Below are positions 39,244 through 48,018 of a DNA stretch of 64,000 nucleotides, piece by piece. Position numbers and translations under genes: made by a program. Source of the DNA: Chitinophagaceae bacterium (lineage in GTDB: Bacteria; Bacteroidota; Bacteroidia; Chitinophagales; Chitinophagaceae). Each line of letters starts with the position of its first letter. The first letter of the stretch is position 1. The stretch covers positions 62,001-126,000 of the forward strand of contig JADJKL010000006.1 in the NCBI GenBank assembly GCA_016706055.1. Reading direction: 5' to 3'. The notes beneath the pieces were generated by a model. That model made no database searches and was not told where the DNA came from. It saw only the letters and a program-made list of their open reading frames with translations.

Positions 39244-39248
39244 ATGAA

Positions 39249-39876
39249 CTAATAGCCCAAAAGTAATTCAATCATATTCCGGTTTAACTTAACTAATTTT
39301 CGCTGCTCCATCTTTTTTTAATAGTCTTGATATAACTTCTCTTGAACTATTTAAATCATCAGCAATTTGTTGATGAGAAGTTTCAATTACATTTTTTCCT
39401 GAATTTTTTGCATGACGTTTTAAATAAAATTCAAGACGTTCATCCATGTTATGAAAAGCGATATTATCGACAACACTAATTAATTCATCAAACCGGCTAC
39501 GATAAGTTTGTATTACGAATTGATACCAGCTTTTATATTGGTTCATCAGGTCATCCATCAATTGTACTGGAATCAATAAAACTTCTGTGTCTACTTCTGC
39601 AATAGCAGTTATTTCGCTTGTTTCTGATTGCAAAGCACAAATCATAGAAACTGCACAAGCTTGTCCGGGTTCCAGATAATACATCAGAAATTCGCCGCCA
39701 TCCTGATTCTCCCTGTATATTTTTATCTGTCCTTCTAATACTAATGCTGTTGACTTTATATACTGTCCTGTCCGCATAATGACTTCGCCTGCTGCAAATG
39801 TTTTTTGTACAGCATTCTTTTCGATTATTTCTATGAGTTCAGGTTCAAACTGCGGGAATAATTTTTTCCAATCCAT
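39249..39876 (-). CDS. Crp/Fnr-family transcription regulator, frameshifted at 3' end
   Basis: 208 aa when corrected. Cyclic-nucleotide-binding-like barrel (about 20-115) without clear cAMP ligands, dimer helix, then a helix-turn-helix with SHQQIADDLNSSREVISRLLKK. Recognition helix S178-R179-E180-x3-R184 matches that of E. coli CRP, which contacts GTGA. Two cysteines (74 and 80, in QACAVSMICA) could sense redox state or persulfide. One extra A in the run at 39313-39319 shifts the frame; with six A it continues MEQRKLVKLNRNMIEL and stops at 39249. Starts 10 bp after murF. Likely controls the sulfur genes. Confidence 0.88.
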
Positions 39877-39885
39877 TTTATAAAA

Positions 39886-41166
39886 TTATGCGTCAAGTAT
39901 TATTTCTAATTTGATACTTCTGCTACCTTTTACTAAAAGGTAACTATTTTCAAATTTTTGTTTTTGTAACCAATTTTTTGCTTCGATATTATTTTCAAAA
40001 GATAAAAAAGGGTGATTAATTTTTAAGAAATCGCCTCCTACTAAGGCTACGAATTTCCAATTATATTTTTGGATTAAATTAATCAGTGTAATATGCTCTT
40101 CGATACTTTCTGTACCCAACTCTGCCATACCACCAAGTATCAGCACTTTGTTTTCAACTTTTAATTTTGAAAAATTTTCAATGGCCAGTTTCATGCTGCT
40201 TGGATTAGCATTGTATGCATCCAAAATTATTTTATTCGTTCCTTTTTCTATCAATTGTGAACGGCTGTTAGATGGAAGGTAATTCTCCAGTGCAGATTTT
40301 ATTTTATCATCAGCAACTTTAAAATGTTTTCCTACGGCAACAGCAGCTAATACATTCGGCAAATTATATTCTCCTACTAATTGGGTTTGTATAAGTCCGG
40401 TAGTTGCACCTTTTGTTATTTCAACAGCAAGATAAGGATCAGCATTAGCAATTCGGCCTTCTATATCCGCATTAGTGGCACCATATTTTATAATGGAAGA
40501 AATATCCTTGCTAATTTTAACCAGGTATTCATAATCACTCATAATAAATGCAGTGCCGTTATTATTTCTCAGATAATCAAATAATTCGCCTTTGCCTTTT
40601 CTTACACCTTCAATGCTTCCAAAACCTTCAAGGTGTGCTTTGCCGCAGTTTGTGATAAGGCCATGTGTAGGCATTGCATATTCACAATAAGAAGCAATTT
40701 CTTTTTGATGATTGGCACCCATTTCAATTACAGCTATTTCAGCATCAGCTTTTATTTTTAAAATGGTAAGTGGTATGCCAATATGATTATTGAGGTTGCC
40801 TTCAGTCGTATAGGTTTTAAAAGAAGAGGAGAGAGCAGCATGTATTAGTTCTTTCGTAGTTGTTTTTCCGTTACTACCTGTAATAGCTAATACTGGAATA
40901 TTAAACTGTTCCCTATGATGTTTTGCTAATTGTTGCAAAGCTGTAAGTACATCATTAACCAAAATTGTTTTTTCAGAAATTTCAAATTCCTTTTCATCAA
41001 TAACTGCATATGCAGCGCCACCTTCCAATGCTTTTTTGGCAAATGCATTGCCGTTAAAATTATCGCCTTTTAATGCAAAAAAAATATCATCGGGTTTTAA
41101 CTTTCTGGTATCTGTTTCTACAGATGGGTGTTGTTTGAATATTATATAGAGTTGCTCTATGGTCAT
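39886..41166 (-). CDS. murF: UDP-N-acetylmuramoyl-tripeptide:D-Ala-D-Ala ligase
   Basis: Peptidoglycan precursor ligase, 426 aa. ATP site AITGSNGKTTTKELI near 93-107, then EGNLNNHIGIPLT and EMGANHQKEI, ALAYNANPS-type DAYNANPSSMK near 315. Complete, with no fused racemase domain. It ends close to the Crp-type gene, so the two may be co-transcribed. The -7 box TACATTTG ends 4 bases before the ATG. Confidence 0.96.
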   Translation of the reverse strand: MTIEQLYIIFKQHPSVETDTRKLKPDDIFFALKGDNFNGNAFAKKALEGGAAYAVIDEKEFEISEKTILVNDVLTALQQLAKHHREQFNIPVLAITGSNGKTTTKELIHAALSSSFKTYTTEGNLNNHIGIPLTILKIKADAEIAVIEMGANHQKEIASYCEYAMPTHGLITNCGKAHLEGFGSIEGVRKGKGELFDYLRNNNGTAFIMSDYEYLVKISKDISSIIKYGATNADIEGRIANADPYLAVEITKGATTGLIQTQLVGEYNLPNVLAAVAVGKHFKVADDKIKSALENYLPSNSRSQLIEKGTNKIILDAYNANPSSMKLAIENFSKLKVENKVLILGGMAELGTESIEEHITLINLIQKYNWKFVALVGGDFLKINHPFLSFENNIEAKNWLQKQKFENSYLLVKGSRSIKLEIILDA

Positions 41167-41170
41167 ATTA

Positions 41171-41178
41171 CAAATGTA
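41171..41178 (-). promoter_or_regulatory. -7 box TACATTTG for murF
   Basis: Exact consensus, 4 bases before the ATG at 41166, so a leaderless transcript is expected. Confidence 0.6.
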
Positions 41179-41285
41179 AGTGGGATATTAAGAATGTAAA
41201 CCCTTCTTCGCTAAAGCCCTGTCTGCCGTTAAGCAGGCTTCATAGGCTAAATCCTCCTTTGCAATAGCTTCTGAGGATAAACAAA

Positions 41286-41308
41286 AAACCCTCCGAAATG
41301 GAGGGTTT
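41286..41308 (-). terminator. Terminator after gldJ
   Basis: Perfect 9-bp stem AAACCCTCC with GGAGGGTTT, loop GAAAT, T-rich on the minus side. It ends the gldJ transcript before murF. Confidence 0.82.
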
Positions 41309-41327
41309 AAATATTTGAAAGATTAAT

Positions 41328-42889
41328 TTATCGTTTTTGTCTGCGGGTTTTATAATGCTGACCTGTTTTGCGGCCATTACCTTCAGGGCTACCCATGCGG
41401 TTCATTGCACAACGGAAACCTAAAGTACTTAATGCCTGATCTTCTTCAAGATAACGACGGGCACCTGGCGTTAACCAATAAGCTCTGTCGTTCCAGCTAC
41501 CACCTTTATATACTTTTGATTTATCGCTTACCAAAGTGGTAATACCATAACCATAAGATGCTTGAGATAAAGAGTCACCATCAAGATAATTGATAACATT
41601 ACCTCTTTGATAGTTTCTTCTATCCTTACTTTCTGCATCTGTAACATTTACCATTTTCACACGGCCGGTACTGTCTTTTTCGTAACGGGTTGATGGATCC
41701 ATAGTGGAAGAATCGGCAACATATAATTTCTTAAATACGTTTCCACGGAATGGAGCTGGCTGATCGTCGAAATCCAAAGAAGAAAGCGGACGATAGGTAT
41801 CTTCCACCCACTCACTTACGTTTCCTGCCATATTATATATACCAAATCCGTTTGGATAAAAGACTGTACTGGTGCTGTATAGAAGGCATTGTCATTCAAC
41901 CCTCCAGCTACACCGGCATTATCGCCAGAGCCTCTTTTAAAGTTAGCTAAGAAAGTTCCCTGCCAACTTCCGCGGCGGCTATCTCTCAGACCATTTACAT
42001 TTATTGCCCAAGGATATACTTGTTTATTAGATACTAATTCTTCCCCTCTTTTCTTTTTGGTGCTTGGTCTAGGGTTTTGATTCACCAAGCCATAAGCCGC
42101 ATATTCCCACTCAGCTTCAAAAGGTAAACGGTAGTCCGGTAATAATACCCCAGACTCCATTGTCGCCATTGTCTGCTTTGGCTCGTTTTTCTTAGTTTTT
42201 ATTTTGCCGGGAGGTGCAGTATATAGTCCTAATAAATATGACTTTGTAGTAAAATTATTATCACCCTGTTGTGCACCCGGCTTTAAATTGGCTTTATTTA
42301 CGAAGCCTTCTTTTACCAAAGTGCCTTCATTTACACGGTCGCTTCTCCATAAGCAGAAGTCATGAGCCTGTCTCCAGGTAACACCTACTACGGGATAATC
42401 ATTAAATCCAGGATGGCGGAAGTAGAATTCTACCATTGGTTCGTTATAGCTTAATTCGCTTCTCCAGGCCAAAGTATCTGGCAAAGCACCTTCAAGTATT
42501 TTCGCATTAATGGGGTCGGATGCGTCAAATACTCTGCTCAGCCAGTGAAGATACTCACGGTAGTGAACGTTAGCTACTTCTGTTCTATCAATATAAAAAG
42601 AAGGAACAGATACACGGCGTGGAATGTTATTCCAGTCACCCATTATGTCTTCCTCGGTTTGTCCCATGGTGAATGTACCACCTTGAACAAATACAAGACC
42701 TGGTCCGAGTCCTTGTTCTTTGGATTTAGCTACCTGAAAACCACCCTGATTTTTATCATTGTAGTTCCAGCCGGTAACATCCGATTTGTCTTGTTTTTTC
42801 TTGAAAAGGCCTCCATTTTTACAAGATGCTAAAAGCATCATGCAGGATACCATGATTACTAAGTTTTTCACTGTCATTGTTTTTTGCAT
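41328..42889 (-). CDS. gldJ: Gliding/type IX secretion lipoprotein GldJ-like, frameshifted
   Basis: Formylglycine-generating-enzyme-fold lipoprotein of the T9SS/gliding machinery. Start at the ATG at 42889 (MQKTMTVKN) or 42877, giving a lipoprotein signal with LLASCKNG. The frame breaks after PVQSF at the AAAA run at 41858-41861 (plus strand). With one more base it reads SFYPNGFGIYNMAGNVSEW and continues to 41831-41328, about 520 aa. FTMGQTEED and KVYKGGSWNDRAYW are typical. Homology to GldK is closer in fold, but GldJ fits the adjoining murF and porV. Downstream terminator at 41286. Confidence 0.85.
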
Positions 42890-43302
42890 AAACCTATGAA
42901 TTGGAATAAATTTAACGCCGGGTGACATATAATATTGCATCGATTGGTTCTTTTACCCCCGAAATGCGAATATATATACTTTAAGGGCATAAGAATACGA
43001 AGTTCTACTCTTTTTAAACGGGAAAACCCCTTATCGGAAAGCTAATTAATATAATACCACACTGGCCTTTGTTATGTATATTATCCGGCGGTCACAATTC
43101 AAGTACTAACTGAAGGTTTTTTGGTTCAGTCTTTAAAATATAAAGACAAGGAAGACGAAATGATTTATTGAACAAATGTATTACAACGATCATTTTTTAA
43201 AGTAAATAACAGAAAAATTGGTAATACTATTTCTCTTATTTACTTTAGCGGTTTCCGGGAAGTGATAAATTCTGGAATAAAATCTTTGAGATACTATTAA
43301 TT

Positions 43303-43331
43303 ATTGTAAAAAAGTATTTATTTTTTACAAT
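43303..43331. terminator. AT-rich hairpin in the gldJ-porV spacer
   Basis: 11-bp perfect stem ATTGTAAAAAA with TTTTTTACAAT, loop GTATTTA. The 620-bp spacer 42890-43510 otherwise shows no gene I can support. The hairpin has no gene ending beside it, so terminator is only the nearest category. Confidence 0.4.
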
Positions 43332-43510
43332 AAAACTTGAAAGTGTACGTTTTTTCAAACTTAAGTATGAGTTGAAATGTACATGAGTTTTATCTGACGT
43401 TTCATTATATATTGCGGGAGAAGAATTTCCCGGTTTCAGATAAAATTCCATATTTTAGTCTTGTATTTAATCAAAAGCTCTATATTTACACCATTATTAA
43501 AAACTTTCTA

Positions 43511-44653
43511 ATGAGACCAACTGCTTTAAAACTAACTGCTGTAATCTTGCTTTTTTGTGGTATAAACACTACTGTAAAAGCTCAGGCAGACCCAATCAAT
43601 GTAGTAACAACTGCTGTTCCTTTTTTGCGTATTTCACCTGATGCCCGTTCTGGTGGTATGGGAGATCTTGGCGTTGCCACTTCTCCTGATGCTTATTCTG
43701 GACTGTGGAATGGTGGAAAGGTAGCTTTTAACACTGGAAAAGCTGGTGTTGGTGCTACTTATACTCCTTGGTTAAAGGACTTAGTAAATGACGTTTATCT
43801 TGCAACATTCGCAGGATATTACAAGTTTGCTGATAATCAGGCCATTCATGGTTCTGTTCGTTATTTTAGCCTAGGTAATATCACATTTACAGATAATCTT
43901 GGTAATGACTTCGGTAGCTATCGTCCCCGTGAATTCGGAATTGACGTTGGTTATTCTCGTAAGTTGAATGCAAAGAATGGTGTTGGTGTTACTTTGAAGT
44001 ATATCAACTCTAACCTTGCTGGTAACACAACTGTTGGTAGCACTACTTACAAAGCTGGAAATGCTGTAGCTGCTGATCTTTCTTATTTCCATACCGGAAT
44101 CGGTGCTAATGGAAGTGGATGGAACTTCGGTGCTGTTTTATCAAATCTTGGATCTAAAATATCTTATACAGATAATGCAGATGCAAAAGATTTTATTCCT
44201 GCAAACCTTGGCATAGGAACTAACTATACTAAACAAATGAATGCTCAGAATAAGATTTCATTTGGTGTAGAACTTAATAAGCTTCTTGTTCCAACTCCTC
44301 CAGAAGATCCTGCTACTCCTACTCAATTAGCTGATTACAGAAATAAGAGTGTAATAGGTAGCTGGTTCAGTTCATTTGGAGATGCTCCAGGTGGGTTTGG
44401 CGAAGAAATCAAAGAATTCCAAGCATCTCTGGGTGCTGAGTACACTTATAACAATCAATTCTCTCTTCGTGCAGGATACTACTATGAGAATAAAACAAAA
44501 GGTAATCGTCGTTATTTCACAGCAGGTCTTGGTGTGAAGTACAATGTTTTCGGATTTAATTTTGCTTACCTTGTACCAACTGGTAGCGGAGTTAGCCGTA
44601 ATCCATTATCAAATACACTTCGTTTCTCTGTAATATTTGATTTCGATAAATAA
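43511..44653 (+). CDS. porV: Type IX secretion outer-membrane protein PorV-like
   Basis: Outer-membrane beta-barrel, T9SS shuttle and O-deacylation protein (PorV/LptO). 380 aa from the ATG at 43511; the signal peptide ends near VKAQ. The family opening, PFLRISPDARSGGMGDLGVATS, is written here in two parts: PFLRISPDARSGG then GMGDLGVATSPD. A C-terminal aromatic strand (FSVIFDFDK) fits a barrel. Frames starting further upstream are unsupported. Terminator at 44673-44704. Head-to-head with gldJ, but porU, which often lies beside these, is absent. Confidence 0.92.
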   Translation: MRPTALKLTAVILLFCGINTTVKAQADPINVVTTAVPFLRISPDARSGGMGDLGVATSPDAYSGLWNGGKVAFNTGKAGVGATYTPWLKDLVNDVYLATFAGYYKFADNQAIHGSVRYFSLGNITFTDNLGNDFGSYRPREFGIDVGYSRKLNAKNGVGVTLKYINSNLAGNTTVGSTTYKAGNAVAADLSYFHTGIGANGSGWNFGAVLSNLGSKISYTDNADAKDFIPANLGIGTNYTKQMNAQNKISFGVELNKLLVPTPPEDPATPTQLADYRNKSVIGSWFSSFGDAPGGFGEEIKEFQASLGAEYTYNNQFSLRAGYYYENKTKGNRRYFTAGLGVKYNVFGFNFAYLVPTGSGVSRNPLSNTLRFSVIFDFDK

Positions 44654-44672
44654 TTATAATTTTTATTATAGT

Positions 44673-44704
44673 AAAACGTCCTACCTATCTGGTGGGACGT
44701 TTTT
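44673..44704 (+). terminator. Terminator after porV
   Basis: Stem AAAACGTCC with GGGACGTTTT (inner mismatch) and a T-rich tail. Confidence 0.75.
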
Positions 44705-44736
44705 ATTTTAAGGATATTTGCTAAAATCAATACGAA

Positions 44737-45228
44737 ATGTCATTCAGAATAGGATCAGGAATAGATTTTCATAAGTTAGTAGAAGGAAGAAACTTGTGTA
44801 TAGGCGGAATAAAAATCCCGCATCACAAAGGTTCTTTGGGTCATAGCGATGGCGATGTTTTGCTTCATGCAATTTGCGATGCATTATTAGGAGCTCTTGG
44901 GTTGGGCGATATTGGAGTTCATTTTCCAGATACAGATGCTTCTTTAAAAGATATAGACAGTAAGATACTATTGAGTAAAACAATAATTCTGATAAAAGAA
45001 AAGGGCTTTTCGGTAGTAAATATTGATTCAACATTGTGTCTTCAATCTCCTAAAATTGGACCTTATGTAAGCGAAATGCAAACAGTGATTGCAGGAATTG
45101 TAGGTATTGATAAAAATGATATATCTATAAAGGCAACGACAACAGAACAAATGGGTTTTGTTGGAAGAGAAGAAGGTTTAATGGCTTATGCAACTATTTT
45201 ATTAAAGAAAGAAGACTTTAATCTGTAA
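44737..45228 (+). CDS. ispF: 2-C-methyl-D-erythritol 2,4-cyclodiphosphate synthase
   Basis: MEP-pathway enzyme making the cyclic diphosphate, 163 aa. Metal ligands IDFHKL near 8-13 and HSDGDVLLHAICDALLGA near 34-51. GVHFPDTD and STTEQMGFVGREEG-type ends (TTEQMGFVGREEGL) are intact. The box GATATTTG at 44713-44720 may serve as its -7 element. Confidence 0.96.
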   Translation: MSFRIGSGIDFHKLVEGRNLCIGGIKIPHHKGSLGHSDGDVLLHAICDALLGALGLGDIGVHFPDTDASLKDIDSKILLSKTIILIKEKGFSVVNIDSTLCLQSPKIGPYVSEMQTVIAGIVGIDKNDISIKATTTEQMGFVGREEGLMAYATILLKKEDFNL

Positions 45229-45252
45229 GCAATTCAAAGCCCTTGTCGTTCT

Positions 45253-45260
45253 TATCTTTG
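45253..45260 (+). promoter_or_regulatory. -7 box TATCTTTG for dut
   Basis: Exact consensus, 4 bases before the ATG at 45265, inside a 36-bp spacer after ispF. Confidence 0.55.
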
Positions 45261-45264
45261 CCTG

Positions 45265-45708
45265 ATGTCATCAATTGAAATAAAAATTATTAATAAGTCT
45301 GATAATTCATTACCTAATTATGCTACATCCGGATCTTCGGGTATGGATATAAAGGCTGATCTTACTGATGTAGTAACGATAAAGCCAATGGAAAGAACGT
45401 TGATTCCAACAGGACTGTTTCTTGAAATTCCAGACGGATATGAAGCACAAATAAGACCAAGAAGTGGCCTAGCAATTAAAAATGGGATTACTTGTTTGAA
45501 CACTCCTGGTACAATAGATGCAGATTACAGAGGAGAAATTAAGGTTATATTAATCAACCTTTCATCGGAAGAGCAAGTCATCAGGCATGGCGATCGTATT
45601 GCTCAAATGGTTTTTCAGAAGGTAGAAAAAGCTGTATGGCTTAAAACACAAGAAATAAACGTAACTGAAAGAAACGAAGGGGGATTTGGTCATACAGGCA
45701 ACAATTAA
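45265..45708 (+). CDS. dut: dUTP diphosphatase
   Basis: Cleaves dUTP to dUMP, keeping uracil out of DNA. 147 aa trimeric type. Motifs SSGMDIKADL near 23, PRSGLAIKNGI near 70, NTPGTIDADYRGEI near 84, and the C-terminal RNEGGFGHTG that closes over the active site. Confidence 0.97.
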   Translation: MSSIEIKIINKSDNSLPNYATSGSSGMDIKADLTDVVTIKPMERTLIPTGLFLEIPDGYEAQIRPRSGLAIKNGITCLNTPGTIDADYRGEIKVILINLSSEEQVIRHGDRIAQMVFQKVEKAVWLKTQEINVTERNEGGFGHTGNN

Positions 45709-45717
45709 AGATTCAAA

Positions 45718-46542
45718 ATGAAAAGGATATTATTACTCATTATTATTGGCATAACCTTTTTACCATCTTGCAGATCTGCAAAGAAAATCCAGACTCCTAT
45801 TATTATTATAAAAGATACAACTGTTGCTGAGGTTAAACAAGATGATACTGTTGTATTAGAAGATACAGTTGCCTTAATAAGAAATAGCTATAATCTGCTC
45901 CAAAGTAACCTGATTAAGGTTTCCACTTTTTCTGCCAAGGTAGATGTAAAATATAAAGATCCTCAAGGGAAAAAATATGATGTAAATGCAAACATCAGAA
46001 TGTATTATGATAGTGTGATATGGGTATCAATAACAGGCTTATTAGGAATTGAAGGTGTAAGGGCATATATAACACATGATTCAGTAAAAGTGATTGATAA
46101 GCAAAATAAAACGTACACTTCTAAGAGTGTTGCTTATCTACAAGAAATAACAGAGCTTCCGCTAGATCTTGTTTCTTTGCAAGATTTACTACTTGGTAAT
46201 CCATTATTTTTCAATTCAAATATTAGTTCTTTTAACCGTTCAGAAGGAACGATTTCATTATTAAGCATAGGCGAATTGTTTAAAAACCTCTTAACAATAA
46301 ATGAAGATAATAAGCTAATAGTCGCCTCTAAACTTGATGATGTGATTGCTTCAGGAGAAAGAACAAGCCTTCTTACTTATAATGATTATGAAAATAAGAA
46401 GGGTGTAAATTTTTCTGTAAATAGAATTATTAATGTGGAAGGCACGAAGGAAATTGGTGTCGAACTTGAATTCAAGCAATATAACTTTAATGAAACGTTA
46501 AGCTTTCCATTTAATGTGCCTAAAAATTATAAACGTAATTAA
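45718..46542 (+). CDS. DUF4292-type lipoprotein
   Basis: 274 aa. Lipobox FLPSCRSA (Cys about 18). LolA/LppM-like fold with ANIRMYYDSVIWVSITGLLGIEG near 95-117 (family name from memory). Found between dut and an EnvC-like gene, an order I recognise from related Bacteroidota. Probably involved in envelope lipid or lipoprotein handling. Confidence 0.82.
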   Translation: MKRILLLIIIGITFLPSCRSAKKIQTPIIIIKDTTVAEVKQDDTVVLEDTVALIRNSYNLLQSNLIKVSTFSAKVDVKYKDPQGKKYDVNANIRMYYDSVIWVSITGLLGIEGVRAYITHDSVKVIDKQNKTYTSKSVAYLQEITELPLDLVSLQDLLLGNPLFFNSNISSFNRSEGTISLLSIGELFKNLLTINEDNKLIVASKLDDVIASGERTSLLTYNDYENKKGVNFSVNRIINVEGTKEIGVELEFKQYNFNETLSFPFNVPKNYKRN

Positions 46543-46622
46543 ACGAATAAAATTAAATTTGCTTGTATGCGTTGTTAGCAGGTAATCTTGCTATGCTTTT
46601 TTAAACCCATATCCCTTTTAGT

Positions 46623-47969
46623 ATGATAAGAAAAATTGCACTCCAACTTTTATTTTCATGTTTTTTATTTTCAGTTGCCGCTCAGCCGCTTACTGATAAA
46701 ACACAGCTTGAAAAAGAAAGGCAGGATATTCAAAAGGAATTAAAAGAAATACAAGGGCTTTATAATAAGGTAAGAGGGCAAACTAAGCTGACACTTGGGC
46801 AATTGGCAGTCCTTAATCGAAAAATTAATTTGCAGGAACAATATATAGGTAGTATCAGTAAAGAACTGAGAACCATTGATGATGATATTTATCTAAGTGA
46901 ATTGGAAATTTACCGTCTTAATAAGCAAATCGACACATTAAAGACACAGTATGCAAGAACGGTTGTGTACGCATATAAAAACAGAAGCAATTACGATTAT
47001 CTGAATTTTATTTTTTCTGCAAGTGGGTTTAATGATGCTATAAAAAGAATTGCTTATCTCAAAAGCTACAGAACATATAGAGAAAAGCAGGTGAACATAA
47101 TTCTGGAAACCCAGCAATTGATTGCAAAGCGGAAGGAACAGCAACTTGGACGAAAGCAATCTAAGAATGTAGCACTGGAAAATCAAACCAAGCAAGTAGA
47201 AGAGTTGGCTGTTCAAAAAAAGGTAAAAGCCGAGGTGGTTTCACAATTAAAATCAAAAGAAAAAGATTTAGGCAATCAGATAGCCCAAAAGAAAAAAAGA
47301 GACAGAGACCTGAATAATGCAATTGTTGCAATTGTAAAACGGGACATAAAAGCTGCTGAAGATAAAGCAAAGGCAGAAGCTGAAGCCAAGCGAAAAGCAA
47401 ATGAAATTGCAAATAAAACAAACCCAGTAACACCGCCTGCAACTAAACCCGATAATCCAGAAAAGAAAGTTACTGCTGTAGCAGAACCGCCAGTGGTTAA
47501 AAAAACTGAACCTGAAAAACCCCCAGCAAGTTATCTTGATCTAAATGCAAAGGATGTTGCTTTGAATAGTAGCTTCCAGGCAAACAGAGCATTATTGCCC
47601 TGGCCAGTTGATAACGGAATTGTGACATTTGGTTTTGGAACTAATAGAATTGATAATCTTTCATTTGATAATCCTGGAATAACGATTGCCACCCCATCCC
47701 AAGGTGTAGCGGTTAAGGCTGTATTTGAAGGCGAAGTAAGAGGGATATATAATTTGGGAGATGGCATGGCAGTTACAATCCGACATGGCAAGTATTTTAC
47801 TACTTATAGTAACCTTGCAGGTGTTACAGTTTCTAAAGGAGATATGGTGAGAACAGGTCAGCAAATTGGAAGAGCAGGAAGTAATGAGGCGGGTAATGCT
47901 GGGCAAATTGATTTTATATTAATGATAGAAACAAAGAATGTTGACCCAAGACCTTGGTTACGACGCTAA
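46623..47969 (+). CDS. EnvC-like M23-domain murein hydrolase activator
   Basis: 448 aa exported protein. Signal peptide to about 20, then a long coiled coil (about 25-250), a Pro/Lys/Ala-rich linker and a C-terminal LytM/M23 domain from about 310 (LPWPVDNGIVTFGFGTN, ending RPWLRR). The M23 zinc residues look incomplete: the segment NPGITIATPSQG lacks the first His. This suggests an activator of amidases rather than an active peptidase. Confidence 0.9.
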   Translation: MIRKIALQLLFSCFLFSVAAQPLTDKTQLEKERQDIQKELKEIQGLYNKVRGQTKLTLGQLAVLNRKINLQEQYIGSISKELRTIDDDIYLSELEIYRLNKQIDTLKTQYARTVVYAYKNRSNYDYLNFIFSASGFNDAIKRIAYLKSYRTYREKQVNIILETQQLIAKRKEQQLGRKQSKNVALENQTKQVEELAVQKKVKAEVVSQLKSKEKDLGNQIAQKKKRDRDLNNAIVAIVKRDIKAAEDKAKAEAEAKRKANEIANKTNPVTPPATKPDNPEKKVTAVAEPPVVKKTEPEKPPASYLDLNAKDVALNSSFQANRALLPWPVDNGIVTFGFGTNRIDNLSFDNPGITIATPSQGVAVKAVFEGEVRGIYNLGDGMAVTIRHGKYFTTYSNLAGVTVSKGDMVRTGQQIGRAGSNEAGNAGQIDFILMIETKNVDPRPWLRR

Positions 47970-47986
47970 ATAATAACTAATGAAAT

Positions 47987-48016
47987 AAAAAATCCTCTTG
48001 AGTAAGAGGATTTTTT
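47987..48016. terminator. Bidirectional terminator, EnvC / bshA
   Basis: 13-bp perfect stem AAAAAATCCTCTT with AAGAGGATTTTTT around GAGT, between convergent genes. Confidence 0.9.
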
Positions 48017-48018
48017 AT

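Noticed and set aside
43090..43100. GGTCAC half-site as a seventh Crp-type operator
   Set aside because: Only one arm, no 22-bp spaced -7 box.
43245..43451. 68-aa minus-strand frame in the gldJ-porV spacer
   Set aside because: AT-rich, overlaps the 43303-43331 hairpin, no start signal or recognisable domain.
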